Source of the DNA: CAZFQD01 sp964520885 | Lineage (GTDB): Bacteria; Bacillota; Clostridia; Oscillospirales; SIG519 | Reading direction: 5' to 3' | NCBI GenBank assembly: GCA_964520885.1 | Contig: CAZFQD010000018.1 | Span: 1-23,091 of the forward strand | DNA length: 23,091 nt | Part shown: one piece after another, positions 15,523 to 22,845 of the stretch | Layout of the letters: each line of letters begins with the position of its first letter | Numbering within the stretch: position 1 is the first letter of the stretch | Notes under the pieces: generated by a model | Told to the model about the DNA's origin: nothing | Seen by the model: only the letters and a program-made list of their open reading frames with translations | Databases searched by the model: none | Program-made: the position numbers and the translations under genes

Positions 15523-16293
15523 ATGAAATATTATGAAAATTTGCTTTCAAAGGCTTGCTTTAACTTGGAGGATGTTTGCATCTTGACAGGTAATAAGAAT
15601 ACAGCAAACAGCCTTGTGCAGAGTTATTTAAAAAAAGGATATATACAAAGTATAAAACGTAATCTTTATGTTGCAATAAACCTTGCGGACAATGCTCCTG
15701 TCGCTAATTGCTATTCAATAGGCAGTCATATAACCAACAGTGCATATATCTCTCATCATTCCGCTTTTGCTTATTATGGTTACACAAATCAAGTGGTAAA
15801 TGAGGTTTATGTTTCATCAAGCACAGTTTTCCGCAGTTTTGAATTTGACGGATTAGTATATAAATTTTTACAGTCAAGGATAGATGATGGAATAGTAAAT
15901 GCGGTTGACGGCGTAAAGGTTACCGACTTAGAACGCACTGTAATAGACAGTATTAACGACTTTGAAAAGGTTGGCGGACTTGAAGAGCTATTGCGTTCGT
16001 TTTCCTTGATACCCTTATTAGATGAGCAAAAGCTGTTTAAATATCTCAAAAGCTACAATAAGCAGGTGCTGTTTCAAAAGGCAGGATATATACTTGAGCA
16101 TTTCAAGGGTGAACTTAATCTATCAGATAATTTTTTTGTAAGTTGCAAAGCTGACATCAAAAAAAGTGTTCAGTATTTATCAAAGAGCTTTGATAAAGAA
16201 CAGATAGAATACAATTCACAGTGGCAGTTATTTGTACCAAAGGATTTGCTGTCGTTAATATCAGAAGGAGGTTTTGAAGATGCCGATATATAA
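15523..16293 (+). CDS. abiEi: AbiEi-type antitoxin
   Basis: 256 residues with the AbiEi layout. The N-terminal winged helix (about residues 1-55: FNLEDVCILTG, SLVQSYLKKGYIQSIKRNLYVAI) binds DNA in this family. The C-terminal domain has the signature YISHHSAFAYYGYTNQ, a beta-rich SSSTVFRSFEF part and VTDLERTVIDSI. AbiEi neutralises the AbiEii toxin without binding it (type IV system) and represses its own promoter. The ATG lies just after GGGGGCG, an acceptable ribosome binding site, about 25 bases after the -10 box. Its 3' end overlaps the toxin gene by 14 bases and holds the toxin's AAGGAGG. The unit is probably cargo giving abortive phage defence or stabilising the element. Confidence 0.92.
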   Translation: MKYYENLLSKACFNLEDVCILTGNKNTANSLVQSYLKKGYIQSIKRNLYVAINLADNAPVANCYSIGSHITNSAYISHHSAFAYYGYTNQVVNEVYVSSSTVFRSFEFDGLVYKFLQSRIDDGIVNAVDGVKVTDLERTVIDSINDFEKVGGLEELLRSFSLIPLLDEQKLFKYLKSYNKQVLFQKAGYILEHFKGELNLSDNFFVSCKADIKKSVQYLSKSFDKEQIEYNSQWQLFVPKDLLSLISEGGFEDADI

Positions 16294-17242
16294 TAAACTG
16301 GCGCTTGGCAATCAAGCAAAAGAACTTGGATTTGTCCGTGATACATTGGAAAAGGTGTATCGTTTGGCGGACATTTTGAAGTTTATAGATAGCAGTCCAC
16401 TTTTAAAAGATAACTTAGCTTTAAAGGGCGGAACAGCAATAAATCTTATTATATTTAATCTTCCAAGATTATCGGTTGACATTGATTTGGATTTTACTAA
16501 CAATGTATCAAGAGAAGAAATGTTGAATATTCGTTCTCGTATTACCGAAGCTCTTGGTAAATATATGGTGGCAAATGGTTATGAGTTAAGTCCAAAGTCA
16601 AAAACACCGCATAGTTTAGACTCGTTTATTTTCAGCTACACCAATTCTGCCGGAGTAAAGGATAATGTAAAGATTGAGATAAACTATTCGCTTCGCGCAC
16701 ATATATTACCTTGCAAAAGTAGCAGCGCAAAAACACTTGAAATATTTGACGATATAACAATTCGCACGCTTGATCCAAAAGAGATATTTGCAAGTAAAAT
16801 CATTGCTTTGTTAACACGAACAGCACCACGAGATTTATATGACCTTAATAATATGGTGTTTTTCAGATTATTCGATGAAAGCGAGTTGTCATTACTCAAA
16901 AAATGTGTCGTGTTTTATGCTACTATTGCAACAGAAACAACTCCATTACAGTTTACTTTTGAAAAGATTAACAACATCACTTCCTATGCTATACGCACAG
17001 AATTAAATCCTGTTATTGGTCGATTAGATAGCTTTGAATTGTCTGTAGCACAAAAAAGAGTAACAGAATTTTTAACAGATTTACTTGTGCTTGATGAAAA
17101 AGAAAAGCAATTTTTGATGGCCTTTTCAAAAAAGCAATATCGACCTGAAATTCTGTTTGGCGATAGCGAAATATTGGACAGAATTAAAAACCACCCAATG
17201 GCACTTTGGAAAATGCGTAATGCAAAAGAGCCAGAACAGTAA
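16280..17242 (+). CDS. abiEii: AbiEii-type nucleotidyltransferase toxin
   Basis: 320 residues of the AbiEii/AbiGii family. The nucleotidyltransferase active site is clear: LKGGTAINLI at about 48-57, then SVDIDLDF with D67 and D69, followed by the lysine motif SKIIALLTRTAPRDLYDL. Family members transfer nucleotides, reported to block tRNA use and translation, so that unbalanced toxin halts growth. The ATG at 16280 is preferred over an in-frame TTG at 16274 because AAGGAGG (16265-16271) is eight bases from the ATG but only two from the TTG. It overlaps the antitoxin gene by 14 bases, the usual coupling, and ends in an intrinsic terminator. Confidence 0.93.
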   Translation: MPIYNKLALGNQAKELGFVRDTLEKVYRLADILKFIDSSPLLKDNLALKGGTAINLIIFNLPRLSVDIDLDFTNNVSREEMLNIRSRITEALGKYMVANGYELSPKSKTPHSLDSFIFSYTNSAGVKDNVKIEINYSLRAHILPCKSSSAKTLEIFDDITIRTLDPKEIFASKIIALLTRTAPRDLYDLNNMVFFRLFDESELSLLKKCVVFYATIATETTPLQFTFEKINNITSYAIRTELNPVIGRLDSFELSVAQKRVTEFLTDLLVLDEKEKQFLMAFSKKQYRPEILFGDSEILDRIKNHPMALWKMRNAKEPEQ

Positions 17243-17257
17243 TAAAATATGAAATTA

Positions 17258-17287
17258 GGGCATCGATTAATCGGTGTCTTTTTTTTA
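17258..17287 (+). terminator. Intrinsic terminator of the abiE operon
   Basis: GGCATCG (17259-17265) pairs with CGGTGTC (17272-17278) with two G-U pairs and a 6-base ATTAAT loop, followed by eight or more T. It begins 16 bases after the toxin stop and closes the AbiE unit. Confidence 0.85.
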
Positions 17288-17307
17288 TTTAAAAAGGAGT
17301 TTGTGAT

Positions 17308-17502
17308 ATGAAGACTTACAGCGTTACCATTACAGAAACCCTGCAAAAAACAGTTGAAATCGATGCAGATAGCCGTGAACAGGCTGAGGAAATGGTTAGT
17401 GAGCAGTGGTATAAGGGTGAGCATGTTCTTGATTCAGACCACTTCAAAACCGTTTCATATGAAGCGAAAGCTTTGCAGAAAAATAAAGATTATGAAAGAT
17501 AG
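17308..17502 (+). CDS. DpnD-PcfM family small protein
   Basis: 64 residues with the short beta-alpha-beta pattern of the DpnD-PcfM family: KTYSVTITETLQKTVEIDADSR is a strand pair, EQAEEMVSEQWYKG a helix, and a last strand (KTVSYEAKAL) follows. PcfM is named from the conjugative plasmid pCF10; its job is unknown. The ATG is eight bases after AAAGGAG. The gene lies 20 bases beyond the abiE terminator with no visible promoter between, so it depends on readthrough or on a promoter hidden in abiEii. It ends NKDYER, exactly like the next gene. A paralogue lies at 18502-18777. Confidence 0.8.
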   Translation: MKTYSVTITETLQKTVEIDADSREQAEEMVSEQWYKGEHVLDSDHFKTVSYEAKALQKNKDYER

Positions 17503-17516
17503 AAAGGATTGATTTT

Positions 17517-18485
17517 ATGCCAAATCTTGTAACAAACATTATTTCTTTCAAAGATGTGTCCGATGAAAGAGTTAAAGAGATTTTAGAAGCAATTAAAAAC
17601 GACGAAGAAGGAATAGGCACAATCGATTTTAATAAGATTGTGCCAACGCCACCTGATATTTATCAGGGAAATTTGGGTTCCAAAGAGATGGAACTTTATG
17701 GCGAAAAGACATGGTGGCATTTCAATATTGACCAATGGGGTACAAAATGGGGAGCATATGACCACATCCCATATAACGAGGGAGAAAATGCAATTGAATT
17801 TCATACAGCATGGAGTGCTCCGCATCCTATATTAAGCGAATTAACAAAACTATTTCCCGATGTGCATCTTTTCCATCAGTGGGCTGATGAGGACTTTTCT
17901 TACAATGTTGGTATTAGAGAATATTATGAAAGTGTTTTAATTTGCGAAGATATTCCTGAGGGTGGGTCGAAGGAAGCATATGAAATGGCAGCAGAAATTG
18001 GAGGCTATGATCTTAAAGAACTTGGATACCACTTATCTGATGATGGCACAACCTACAAATATATTGATCAAGAAGAAACCCTACAACCCGAAGAAAAAAT
18101 TAAGGTTGTTTTGGTGAAACCAATGCAAAAACCTCAGATTGTCGAGATTGGCACAAGTCTTAAAGCTATGCAAGAAACAGTGGGCGGACTTATAGAACAG
18201 ATAATGCCTTTTGATGAGGAGGTGGCTCTTGTCTGTAATGAAGAAGGTAAAAATGACGGATTGGAACTTAACCGTGCATTAAAATATCCTGACGGTGAAA
18301 TTGCAGATATTATCGCTGGTAACTTCTTTATCTGCTCTGCTAAAGGTGAAAACTTCACAAGCCTTACCGATGAGCAGGCACAGCGATATTGTGAGATGTT
18401 TAAAAATCCTGAGCGATTTTATAAAACAGCAGATGGTATTAAAGCAGCTACTATTACTCCAAAAAACAAAGATTACGAAAGATAG
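17517..18485 (+). CDS. Api92-like ferredoxin-fold / DUF3846 fusion protein
   Basis: 322 residues in two parts. The N-terminal half (about 1-150) begins MPNLVTNIISF and contains WWHFNIDQWGTKWGAYD and AWSAPHPIL, the pattern of the ferredoxin-like domain found in Api92/YubB-type proteins of phages and plasmids. The C-terminal half (about 195-310: VVLVKPMQKPQIVEIG, LKAMQETVGGLIEQI, DIIAGNFFIC) matches DUF3846, a domain common in actinobacterial and clostridial mobile elements. No catalytic residues are evident. AGAAAGGA lies before the ATG, embedded in the junction repeated after this gene. Function is unknown; the domain names are from recognition only. Confidence 0.75.
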   Translation: MPNLVTNIISFKDVSDERVKEILEAIKNDEEGIGTIDFNKIVPTPPDIYQGNLGSKEMELYGEKTWWHFNIDQWGTKWGAYDHIPYNEGENAIEFHTAWSAPHPILSELTKLFPDVHLFHQWADEDFSYNVGIREYYESVLICEDIPEGGSKEAYEMAAEIGGYDLKELGYHLSDDGTTYKYIDQEETLQPEEKIKVVLVKPMQKPQIVEIGTSLKAMQETVGGLIEQIMPFDEEVALVCNEEGKNDGLELNRALKYPDGEIADIIAGNFFICSAKGENFTSLTDEQAQRYCEMFKNPERFYKTADGIKAATITPKNKDYER

Positions 18486-18501
18486 AAAGGAATTAATTTT
18501 T

Positions 18502-18777
18502 ATGAAAGATTTTATTATAACCTTAACTGCTACCTCAATAAAAGAATTTTCAGTAACAGCAGAATCCATTGAAGAGGCACATGAGCTGGCACACACCTTG
18601 TTCTTTGACACAGACTTACTTGCCTTTTCTGATGACGACCTTAATGAAGTAGATGTTGAGGTTAAGGAAATCACTGATGATGAAGATGAGGATTTTGACC
18701 TTGAAGAGCTGTTTTTTTCAGCCAGTGAAGAACAAAAAGAACGCATCCTTAATATCCTCTACGGAGAGGATAAATAG
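18502..18777 (+). CDS. Second DpnD-PcfM-like small acidic protein
   Basis: 91 residues from an ATG eleven bases after AGAAAGGA; the frame is open further upstream, but that part lies inside the DUF3846 gene and has no ribosome binding site. The N-terminal 60 residues (DFIITLTATSIKEFSVTAES, then IEEAHELAHTLFF) repeat the strand-strand-helix pattern of the protein at 17308-17502, so the two are likely paralogues. The rest is highly acidic (DDEDEDFDLEEL) and ends in a helix EEQKERILNILYG. Acidic tails of this sort can mimic DNA or mediate protein contacts, but no such role is shown. It is the last gene before the candidate oriT. Confidence 0.75.
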   Translation: MKDFIITLTATSIKEFSVTAESIEEAHELAHTLFFDTDLLAFSDDDLNEVDVEVKEITDDEDEDFDLEELFFSASEEQKERILNILYGEDK

Positions 18778-18788
18778 ACGGTATTGTC

Positions 18789-18843
18789 TTAGCGAGCACT
18801 GGATTTTGGGGACAAAATCCTCTCGTTAGGGGTTGCACCCCTA
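18789..18843 (+). other. oriT: Candidate origin of transfer (oriT)
   Basis: The 95-base gap before the mobilisation genes holds two strong hairpins: GGATTTTG (18801-18808) with CAAAATCC (18813-18820), and TAGGGGT (18827-18833) with ACCCCTA (18837-18843). An outer stem, TAGCGAG (18790-18796) with CTCGTTA (18822-18828, one G-U pair), can enclose the first and competes with the second for two bases. No T-run follows, so these are not terminators. Position just upstream of the DUF3849-like, mobC and relaxase genes is where oriT usually lies, and similar sequence occurs at this place in related elements as I recall. The nick site cannot be assigned. Confidence 0.6.
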
Positions 18844-18872
18844 AAACCCTGCATAGAAAGGAGAATTTATTT

Positions 18873-19280
18873 ATGATGGAATTTAATAATGTTGATGACT
18901 GGCGCAAGCAATATTACAATAAATTGCTCGCTTGTAGAAATGAAATAATGACAGATTTTTCTATGTCTAAAAGCTATAACGGCAGAACTTTTAAAGCATA
19001 TATGGAACAGTTAATTGGGACTCACGGTAAAGACTGTGTGTCCATTTTGTTATCTAATACTATTCGCTCAGCCGATTGGGACGGACGATACGACCGTGAC
19101 ATTAAAGCATGGGCAAAATTCTATCCTGAAATTTCACAGCCACCTATTGACTTAAAAGAAAAGATGGTTTTTCACGCATTGCACTTAAATGAACATCCTT
19201 GCATTTTAAATCAAGCAGCAAGAATTACAATGGCGATGGACAAAAATAAGACTCATAGTAAAAAGGAGGTGGGACGATAA
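18873..19280 (+). CDS. DUF3849-like protein ahead of mobC
   Basis: 135 residues, soluble and mostly helical. The central stretch DCVSILLSNTIRSADWDGRYDRDIKAWAK follows the pattern of DUF3849 domains from ICE proteins (a valine-rich helix, an N-T pair, W-D-G-R and W-A). I am moderately sure of that assignment. AAAGGAG lies nine bases before the first of two adjacent ATG codons. The gene comes directly after the candidate oriT, and its stop overlaps the mobC start (TAATG), with AAGGAGGTGGG close before, so it is co-translated with mobC and may be a relaxosome accessory. No DNA-binding motif is obvious. Confidence 0.7.
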   Translation: MMEFNNVDDWRKQYYNKLLACRNEIMTDFSMSKSYNGRTFKAYMEQLIGTHGKDCVSILLSNTIRSADWDGRYDRDIKAWAKFYPEISQPPIDLKEKMVFHALHLNEHPCILNQAARITMAMDKNKTHSKKEVGR

Positions 19281-19606
19281 TGAAAAGAAATCTCGAAATA
19301 AAAATTCGGTTCACAAAAGAAGAACTTGAAACACTATCAAAGAAAGTAAAGAAAACAGCTTTATCTCGTGAAGGATATATCAGAAATGTATTAAATGGAA
19401 AAGTAGTAAAAGAAGCTCCTGCTGCTGAGTTTTATCAACTAATACGGGAAATAAGATCGGTTGGCAATAATCTCAATCAAATTTTGAAAATTGCCAATTC
19501 ACGAGGATTGCTTGATGTTCCTAAAATGAGAAAGGGTTTACAGGAACTTCGCAACACAGAGAAGATGTTATGGTCCACTTTCTCCAACGAGGAATTGGAG
19601 GAGTAA
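19280..19606 (+). CDS. mobC: MobC-type relaxosome accessory protein
   Basis: 108 residues of the MobC/NikA type. The first 45 residues fit a ribbon-helix-helix DNA-binding domain (RNLEIKIRFTKEELETL, then ALSREGYIRNVLNG), and the second half carries the family's helical segment LIREIRSVGNNLNQILKIAN. MobC proteins bind oriT and help the relaxase open the strands around the nick. The ATG overlaps the preceding stop, and AAGGAGGTGGG lies just upstream. Its 3' end holds the GGAGGAG for the relaxase, three bases from its own stop. Order and spacing with the relaxase are typical of MOBP systems. Confidence 0.9.
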   Translation: MKRNLEIKIRFTKEELETLSKKVKKTALSREGYIRNVLNGKVVKEAPAAEFYQLIREIRSVGNNLNQILKIANSRGLLDVPKMRKGLQELRNTEKMLWSTFSNEELEE

Positions 19607-19608
19607 TT

Positions 19609-20994
19609 GTGGCTACGACTAAAATATGGGATATAAAAGGTCGGCTCGATAAAGTGTTGAATTACGCATCTAACCCTGTAAAGACTGAGAATCCGGATTT
19701 TAGTTTGGAACAATTACAAAGCTTGAGAGATGTAATGGATTATACAACAAATGATTTTAAAACTGAAAAGCAGTTTTATGTTTCAGGCATTAACTGCGAC
19801 CCGGATATTGCCCGTGACCAAATGGTAGATACAAAACGACACTATGAGAAAGTTGATGGTATTCTGGCTTTTCACGGTTATCAATCATTTGCCGAAAATG
19901 AAACCACACCAGAGATTGCTCATGAAATAGGGCTTAACCTTGCTAAGCGTATGTGGGGGGACAGATTTGAGGTTTTAGTTGCGACACATCTTAACACTCA
20001 TTGCCTTCACAATCATTTTGTTATCAATTCTGTTTCCTTAATGGATGGCGGTAAGTACAATGATTGCAACGAGAGCTACAGACAATTACGAAAACTTTCT
20101 GATGAGATATGCAGAGAATATGGTTTGTCTGTTATCGAAAATCCCACACGCACTAAAAAAAGTCGAACCGAATGGCAAGCTGAGAAAAATGGCCAACAAA
20201 CAAGACGAGGTTTTATCCGTGATGACATTGATAGAGCCATTGAGCAGTCCACCACCCCAAGGCACTTTTGGGAAGCTATGGAGGCAATGGGTTATGAGCT
20301 AAAAATGAACGCTAAATTTCCAGCTGTCAAACCACAAGGGTCAACTATCTTTTTTAGACTATATAATCTCGGAGAAAACTACACTCCCGATATAATTAAC
20401 GCAAGAATATTAAAAAACTTTCAACGCAAACGACCATTTTATGAAGAAGAAAGAAAACCGAAATCATACCGCTATAATGGCAATCTAAAAGCCAGAAAAA
20501 AGCTAACAGGTCTTAGAGTTTTATATTATCATTACTGCTATGTATTAGGTCTACTTCCTAAAAAGCCTGCATCCAATAAGAGGATGCATTTTTTATTGCG
20601 CGAAGATTTATTAAAACTCGATAGTTTATCGGCAGAGTGTAAGCTGCTTTGCGCTAAAAAGATTGATACCATAGGGCAGCTTACTTCATATAAATCCTCG
20701 GTTGAAACGAAAATCTGCGAACTCACGCAAAACCGTATTGCATTGCGAAACGAGTTAAAATGCTTTATGCGTAGTGATAATGAAGAAAAGCAAGTAGCGG
20801 TTAAATCTCAAATTGCAGATATTTCAGCAGAGCTTAAAAAACTACGCATCGAGGTTAAACTTTGTGACGGAATATCCACTCGTTCTGTTAAAATTCCAGA
20901 AGCATTCAAACAGATAAAGATGGATGAAATTAAACAAAGAGAGGAGAAAAATAGCAATGAACACATCAGGCGAAGCGGCAGACCAAATCGTTAG
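19609..20994 (+). CDS. MOBP-type relaxase / mobilisation nuclease
   Basis: 461 residues from a GTG just after GGAGGAG (19597-19603); an upstream in-frame ATG at 19570 would overlap mobC and lacks a ribosome binding site. The relaxase domain covers about the first 150 residues: LNYASNPVKT with probable catalytic Tyr19, then ATHLNTHCLHNHFVIN with H127, H131, H134 and H136, the three-histidine metal site. The enzyme would nick one strand at oriT, stay attached to its 5' end and lead the DNA into the recipient. The C-terminal half is basic and helical (ARKKLTGLRVLYYHYCYVLG, then a long coiled-coil-like stretch). It overlaps pcfB by 38 bases. A terminator-like hairpin lies inside at 20568-20594. 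Confidence 0.93.
   Translation: MATTKIWDIKGRLDKVLNYASNPVKTENPDFSLEQLQSLRDVMDYTTNDFKTEKQFYVSGINCDPDIARDQMVDTKRHYEKVDGILAFHGYQSFAENETTPEIAHEIGLNLAKRMWGDRFEVLVATHLNTHCLHNHFVINSVSLMDGGKYNDCNESYRQLRKLSDEICREYGLSVIENPTRTKKSRTEWQAEKNGQQTRRGFIRDDIDRAIEQSTTPRHFWEAMEAMGYELKMNAKFPAVKPQGSTIFFRLYNLGENYTPDIINARILKNFQRKRPFYEEERKPKSYRYNGNLKARKKLTGLRVLYYHYCYVLGLLPKKPASNKRMHFLLREDLLKLDSLSAECKLLCAKKIDTIGQLTSYKSSVETKICELTQNRIALRNELKCFMRSDNEEKQVAVKSQIADISAELKKLRIEVKLCDGISTRSVKIPEAFKQIKMDEIKQREEKNSNEHIRRSGRPNR
20568..20594 (+). other. Terminator-like hairpin inside the relaxase gene
   Basis: TGCATCC (20568-20574) pairs perfectly with GGATGCA (20582-20588) around a 7-base loop and runs straight into six T (20589-20594). 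It has all parts of an intrinsic terminator but lies mid-gene, in codons for ASNKRMHFLL. It may attenuate the mRNA when translation is weak, or be chance. Confidence 0.45.
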
Positions 20995-21736
20995 AATGAG
21001 TCTTAACGGAGTTGAGATGGCTGCCAAAATTACAGGTGCAGGTGCAAAACAGCTTGCAATCATGATTTCTGCTCTTATAAAAGAACAGAAAAAAACAAGA
21101 GGAAAAATGCGTTTAGAAAGCATGCTCAGAAGCGGAAAAGAACTTAAAGTTTTTGCTGTTAAAAAGGAGGATTTACAGAAATTCACTACCGAAGCCAAAA
21201 GGTACGGGGTTCTCTACTGTGTGCTTAAAGATAAAAATGGTAATGACGGATTAAATGATATTATGGTTCGTGCAGAAGATGCTTCTAAAATCAGTCGTAT
21301 TGTTGAACGCTTTCAGCTTACTTCAGTTGATACTGCCTTCATCAAAAGTGAAATTCAAAATGACAAGGCTCCAATGAATAGCGAAAAACAACCTATCGAA
21401 AAAGATATTCCACAAAAAAGCAAAGAGGATAAGCTACTTGATGAGCTAATGGAAAAACCACATCAAAAGGAGCAGGCACAAAATCAAAACCCCACTACGG
21501 CTCAGGCGACAAAATCCCTTCCGTCCGAGCCTACCTCAAAGACCAAAGACAATTTCGCAAAGGGTGATGAGCCAGACCGTAATCGTCCATCGGTGCGTAA
21601 AGAGCTAAACGATATTAAGGCTGAAAAAGCTAAAGCAGACAGCTTTAAGAAGAATGAGCCTAAACAGCAAAAAGCTAATACTCACAAAGCACCACCTTCA
21701 AAGAAATCCAAAAATAAGAAAATAAAGGAGAAATAA
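20957..21736 (+). CDS. pcfB: PcfB-family protein (DUF3801)
   Basis: 259 residues from the ATG ten bases after GAGGAG; the frame is open upstream, but that part lies inside the relaxase gene. The first 135 residues match PcfB/DUF3801 (GVEMAAKITGAGAKQLAIMI, LRSGKELKVFAVKKEDL, YGVLYCVLKDKNG). In pCF10, PcfB works beside the coupling protein in conjugative transfer. The remaining 120 residues are low in hydrophobics and rich in Lys, Gln, Pro and Ser, so probably disordered and DNA- or protein-binding. Start overlaps the relaxase by 38 bases and stop is three bases from the next ATG. The neighbourhood with relaxase and VirD4 supports the role. Confidence 0.88.
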   Translation: MNTSGEAADQIVRMSLNGVEMAAKITGAGAKQLAIMISALIKEQKKTRGKMRLESMLRSGKELKVFAVKKEDLQKFTTEAKRYGVLYCVLKDKNGNDGLNDIMVRAEDASKISRIVERFQLTSVDTAFIKSEIQNDKAPMNSEKQPIEKDIPQKSKEDKLLDELMEKPHQKEQAQNQNPTTAQATKSLPSEPTSKTKDNFAKGDEPDRNRPSVRKELNDIKAEKAKADSFKKNEPKQQKANTHKAPPSKKSKNKKIKEK

Positions 21737-21739
21737 ATC

Positions 21740-22642
21740 ATGAGTAATTTAGATGATATTTTCACTACTACCCCAAAAGAAACAAAGGAAGCACCAAAGG
21801 CAGAAAACGCTGGATTTGACAGAACATCTTGGGCGGAACAAAAACAGATTGAGCGTGCACAGGCATATACCCTTATTGATTCCACAGCTGAAAAGCTCTC
21901 TCAAAACGGCTCTGTATTTAAGGGTTACCTTGATATTCAGAGTAAATTTGACCGTTATTCCGTTGCTAATAATCTGCTTATCCTTGCACAAAAACCTGAA
22001 TCCACTCGTCTTGCGGATTTTAAGACTTGGAAAGAAAACGATGCACCTATAAAAAAAGGTGAAAAAGGAATTACTATCTTAGAGCCGGGCGAAGAATACA
22101 CCCGTGAGGATGGCTCTATCGGTGTTTCCTATAACACCAAAAAGGTGTTTGATGTTGCACAAACAAATGCAAAACAAACTACACCTTCTGCGGTAAAAAA
22201 GGATGACCGTTTACTTCTTAAAGCACTTGTAAGCAACGCATCTGTTGCTATCAATATCAGCGACCAATTACCTGATAATCTTAGTGCAATGTATAAGCAT
22301 GACACAAAAGAAATTCTTATCCGTAAAGGTATGGACGGCACTGATATTTTTAAAGCTTTGTCACAGGAGCTTGCACACGCTGAAATGGATAAAGGAAATT
22401 ACAATCGTAGTAAATGTATCTTTCCTGCTTACTGTGTTTCATATATTCTTTGCAAGAGAAACGGAATTGATGTTAATAGCTATTCCTTTGAACGCTTGCC
22501 TGGCGAATATGCAAATATGGAAGCAAAGGATATTCGTGCGGAGCTTTCAAAAATCCGTGATGCTGCAAATGATATTTCTTTTAAAATGGTAAAAGTGTTA
22601 GAGCCACCTAAAAACAAAGTCAGAAATGATAATGTGCGATAG
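21740..22642 (+). CDS. ArdC-like protein with degenerate zinc-protease motif
   Basis: 300 residues. The N-terminal ArdC domain, thought to bind single-stranded DNA, spans about residues 40-145 (YSVANNLLILAQKPESTRLA at 73-92, then KKGEKGITILEPG), and resembles the start of the giant helicase protein. A C-terminal metallopeptidase-like domain follows, but the usual HExxH is changed to QELAH at 209-213, losing the first zinc ligand, so protease activity is doubtful. Later conserved parts include FPAYCVSYILCKRNGIDV. ArdC-type proteins protect incoming single-stranded DNA from restriction. AAAGGAG precedes the ATG; the gene sits three bases after pcfB. Confidence 0.85.
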   Translation: MSNLDDIFTTTPKETKEAPKAENAGFDRTSWAEQKQIERAQAYTLIDSTAEKLSQNGSVFKGYLDIQSKFDRYSVANNLLILAQKPESTRLADFKTWKENDAPIKKGEKGITILEPGEEYTREDGSIGVSYNTKKVFDVAQTNAKQTTPSAVKKDDRLLLKALVSNASVAINISDQLPDNLSAMYKHDTKEILIRKGMDGTDIFKALSQELAHAEMDKGNYNRSKCIFPAYCVSYILCKRNGIDVNSYSFERLPGEYANMEAKDIRAELSKIRDAANDISFKMVKVLEPPKNKVRNDNVR

Positions 22643-22653
22643 GAGGATTTAGT

Positions 22654-22845
22654 GTGAAAGATGAAAACCGAGTTTTATCGCTAAATAAATATGAATATGG
22701 TGTTATTGTAAATGCACTTTACGACTGGAGAAATGACCTAATAGAAGATAAGAAACCCACAGAAGATGTGGATGATCTACTGCTAAAAACCATAGATGCC
22801 CCAACTAAAAAAGAGAAAAGGGAACTTGAGCGTGCACCAAGATAA
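22654..22845 (+). CDS. Small conserved protein before virD4
   Basis: 63 residues from a GTG start seven bases after AGGAGG (22641-22646). The product is highly charged and helical: LNKYEYGVIVNALYDWRNDL, then a run of acidic residues and a basic end KKEKRELERAPR. No membrane segment or named domain is recognised. Small proteins of this size and place are common between the ArdC-like and coupling-protein genes of related elements. Its last 14 bases overlap the virD4 start, so the two are coupled. Function is unknown. Confidence 0.7.
   Translation: MKDENRVLSLNKYEYGVIVNALYDWRNDLIEDKKPTEDVDDLLLKTIDAPTKKEKRELERAPR

Noticed and set aside
16274..16279. TTG at 16274 as start of the AbiEii toxin
   Set aside because: Two bases from AAGGAGG; the ATG at 16280 has the ideal eight-base spacing.
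22134..22152. AACACC/GGTGTT hairpin in the ArdC-like gene
   Set aside because: Short stem with no T-run after it and an ordinary coding explanation.
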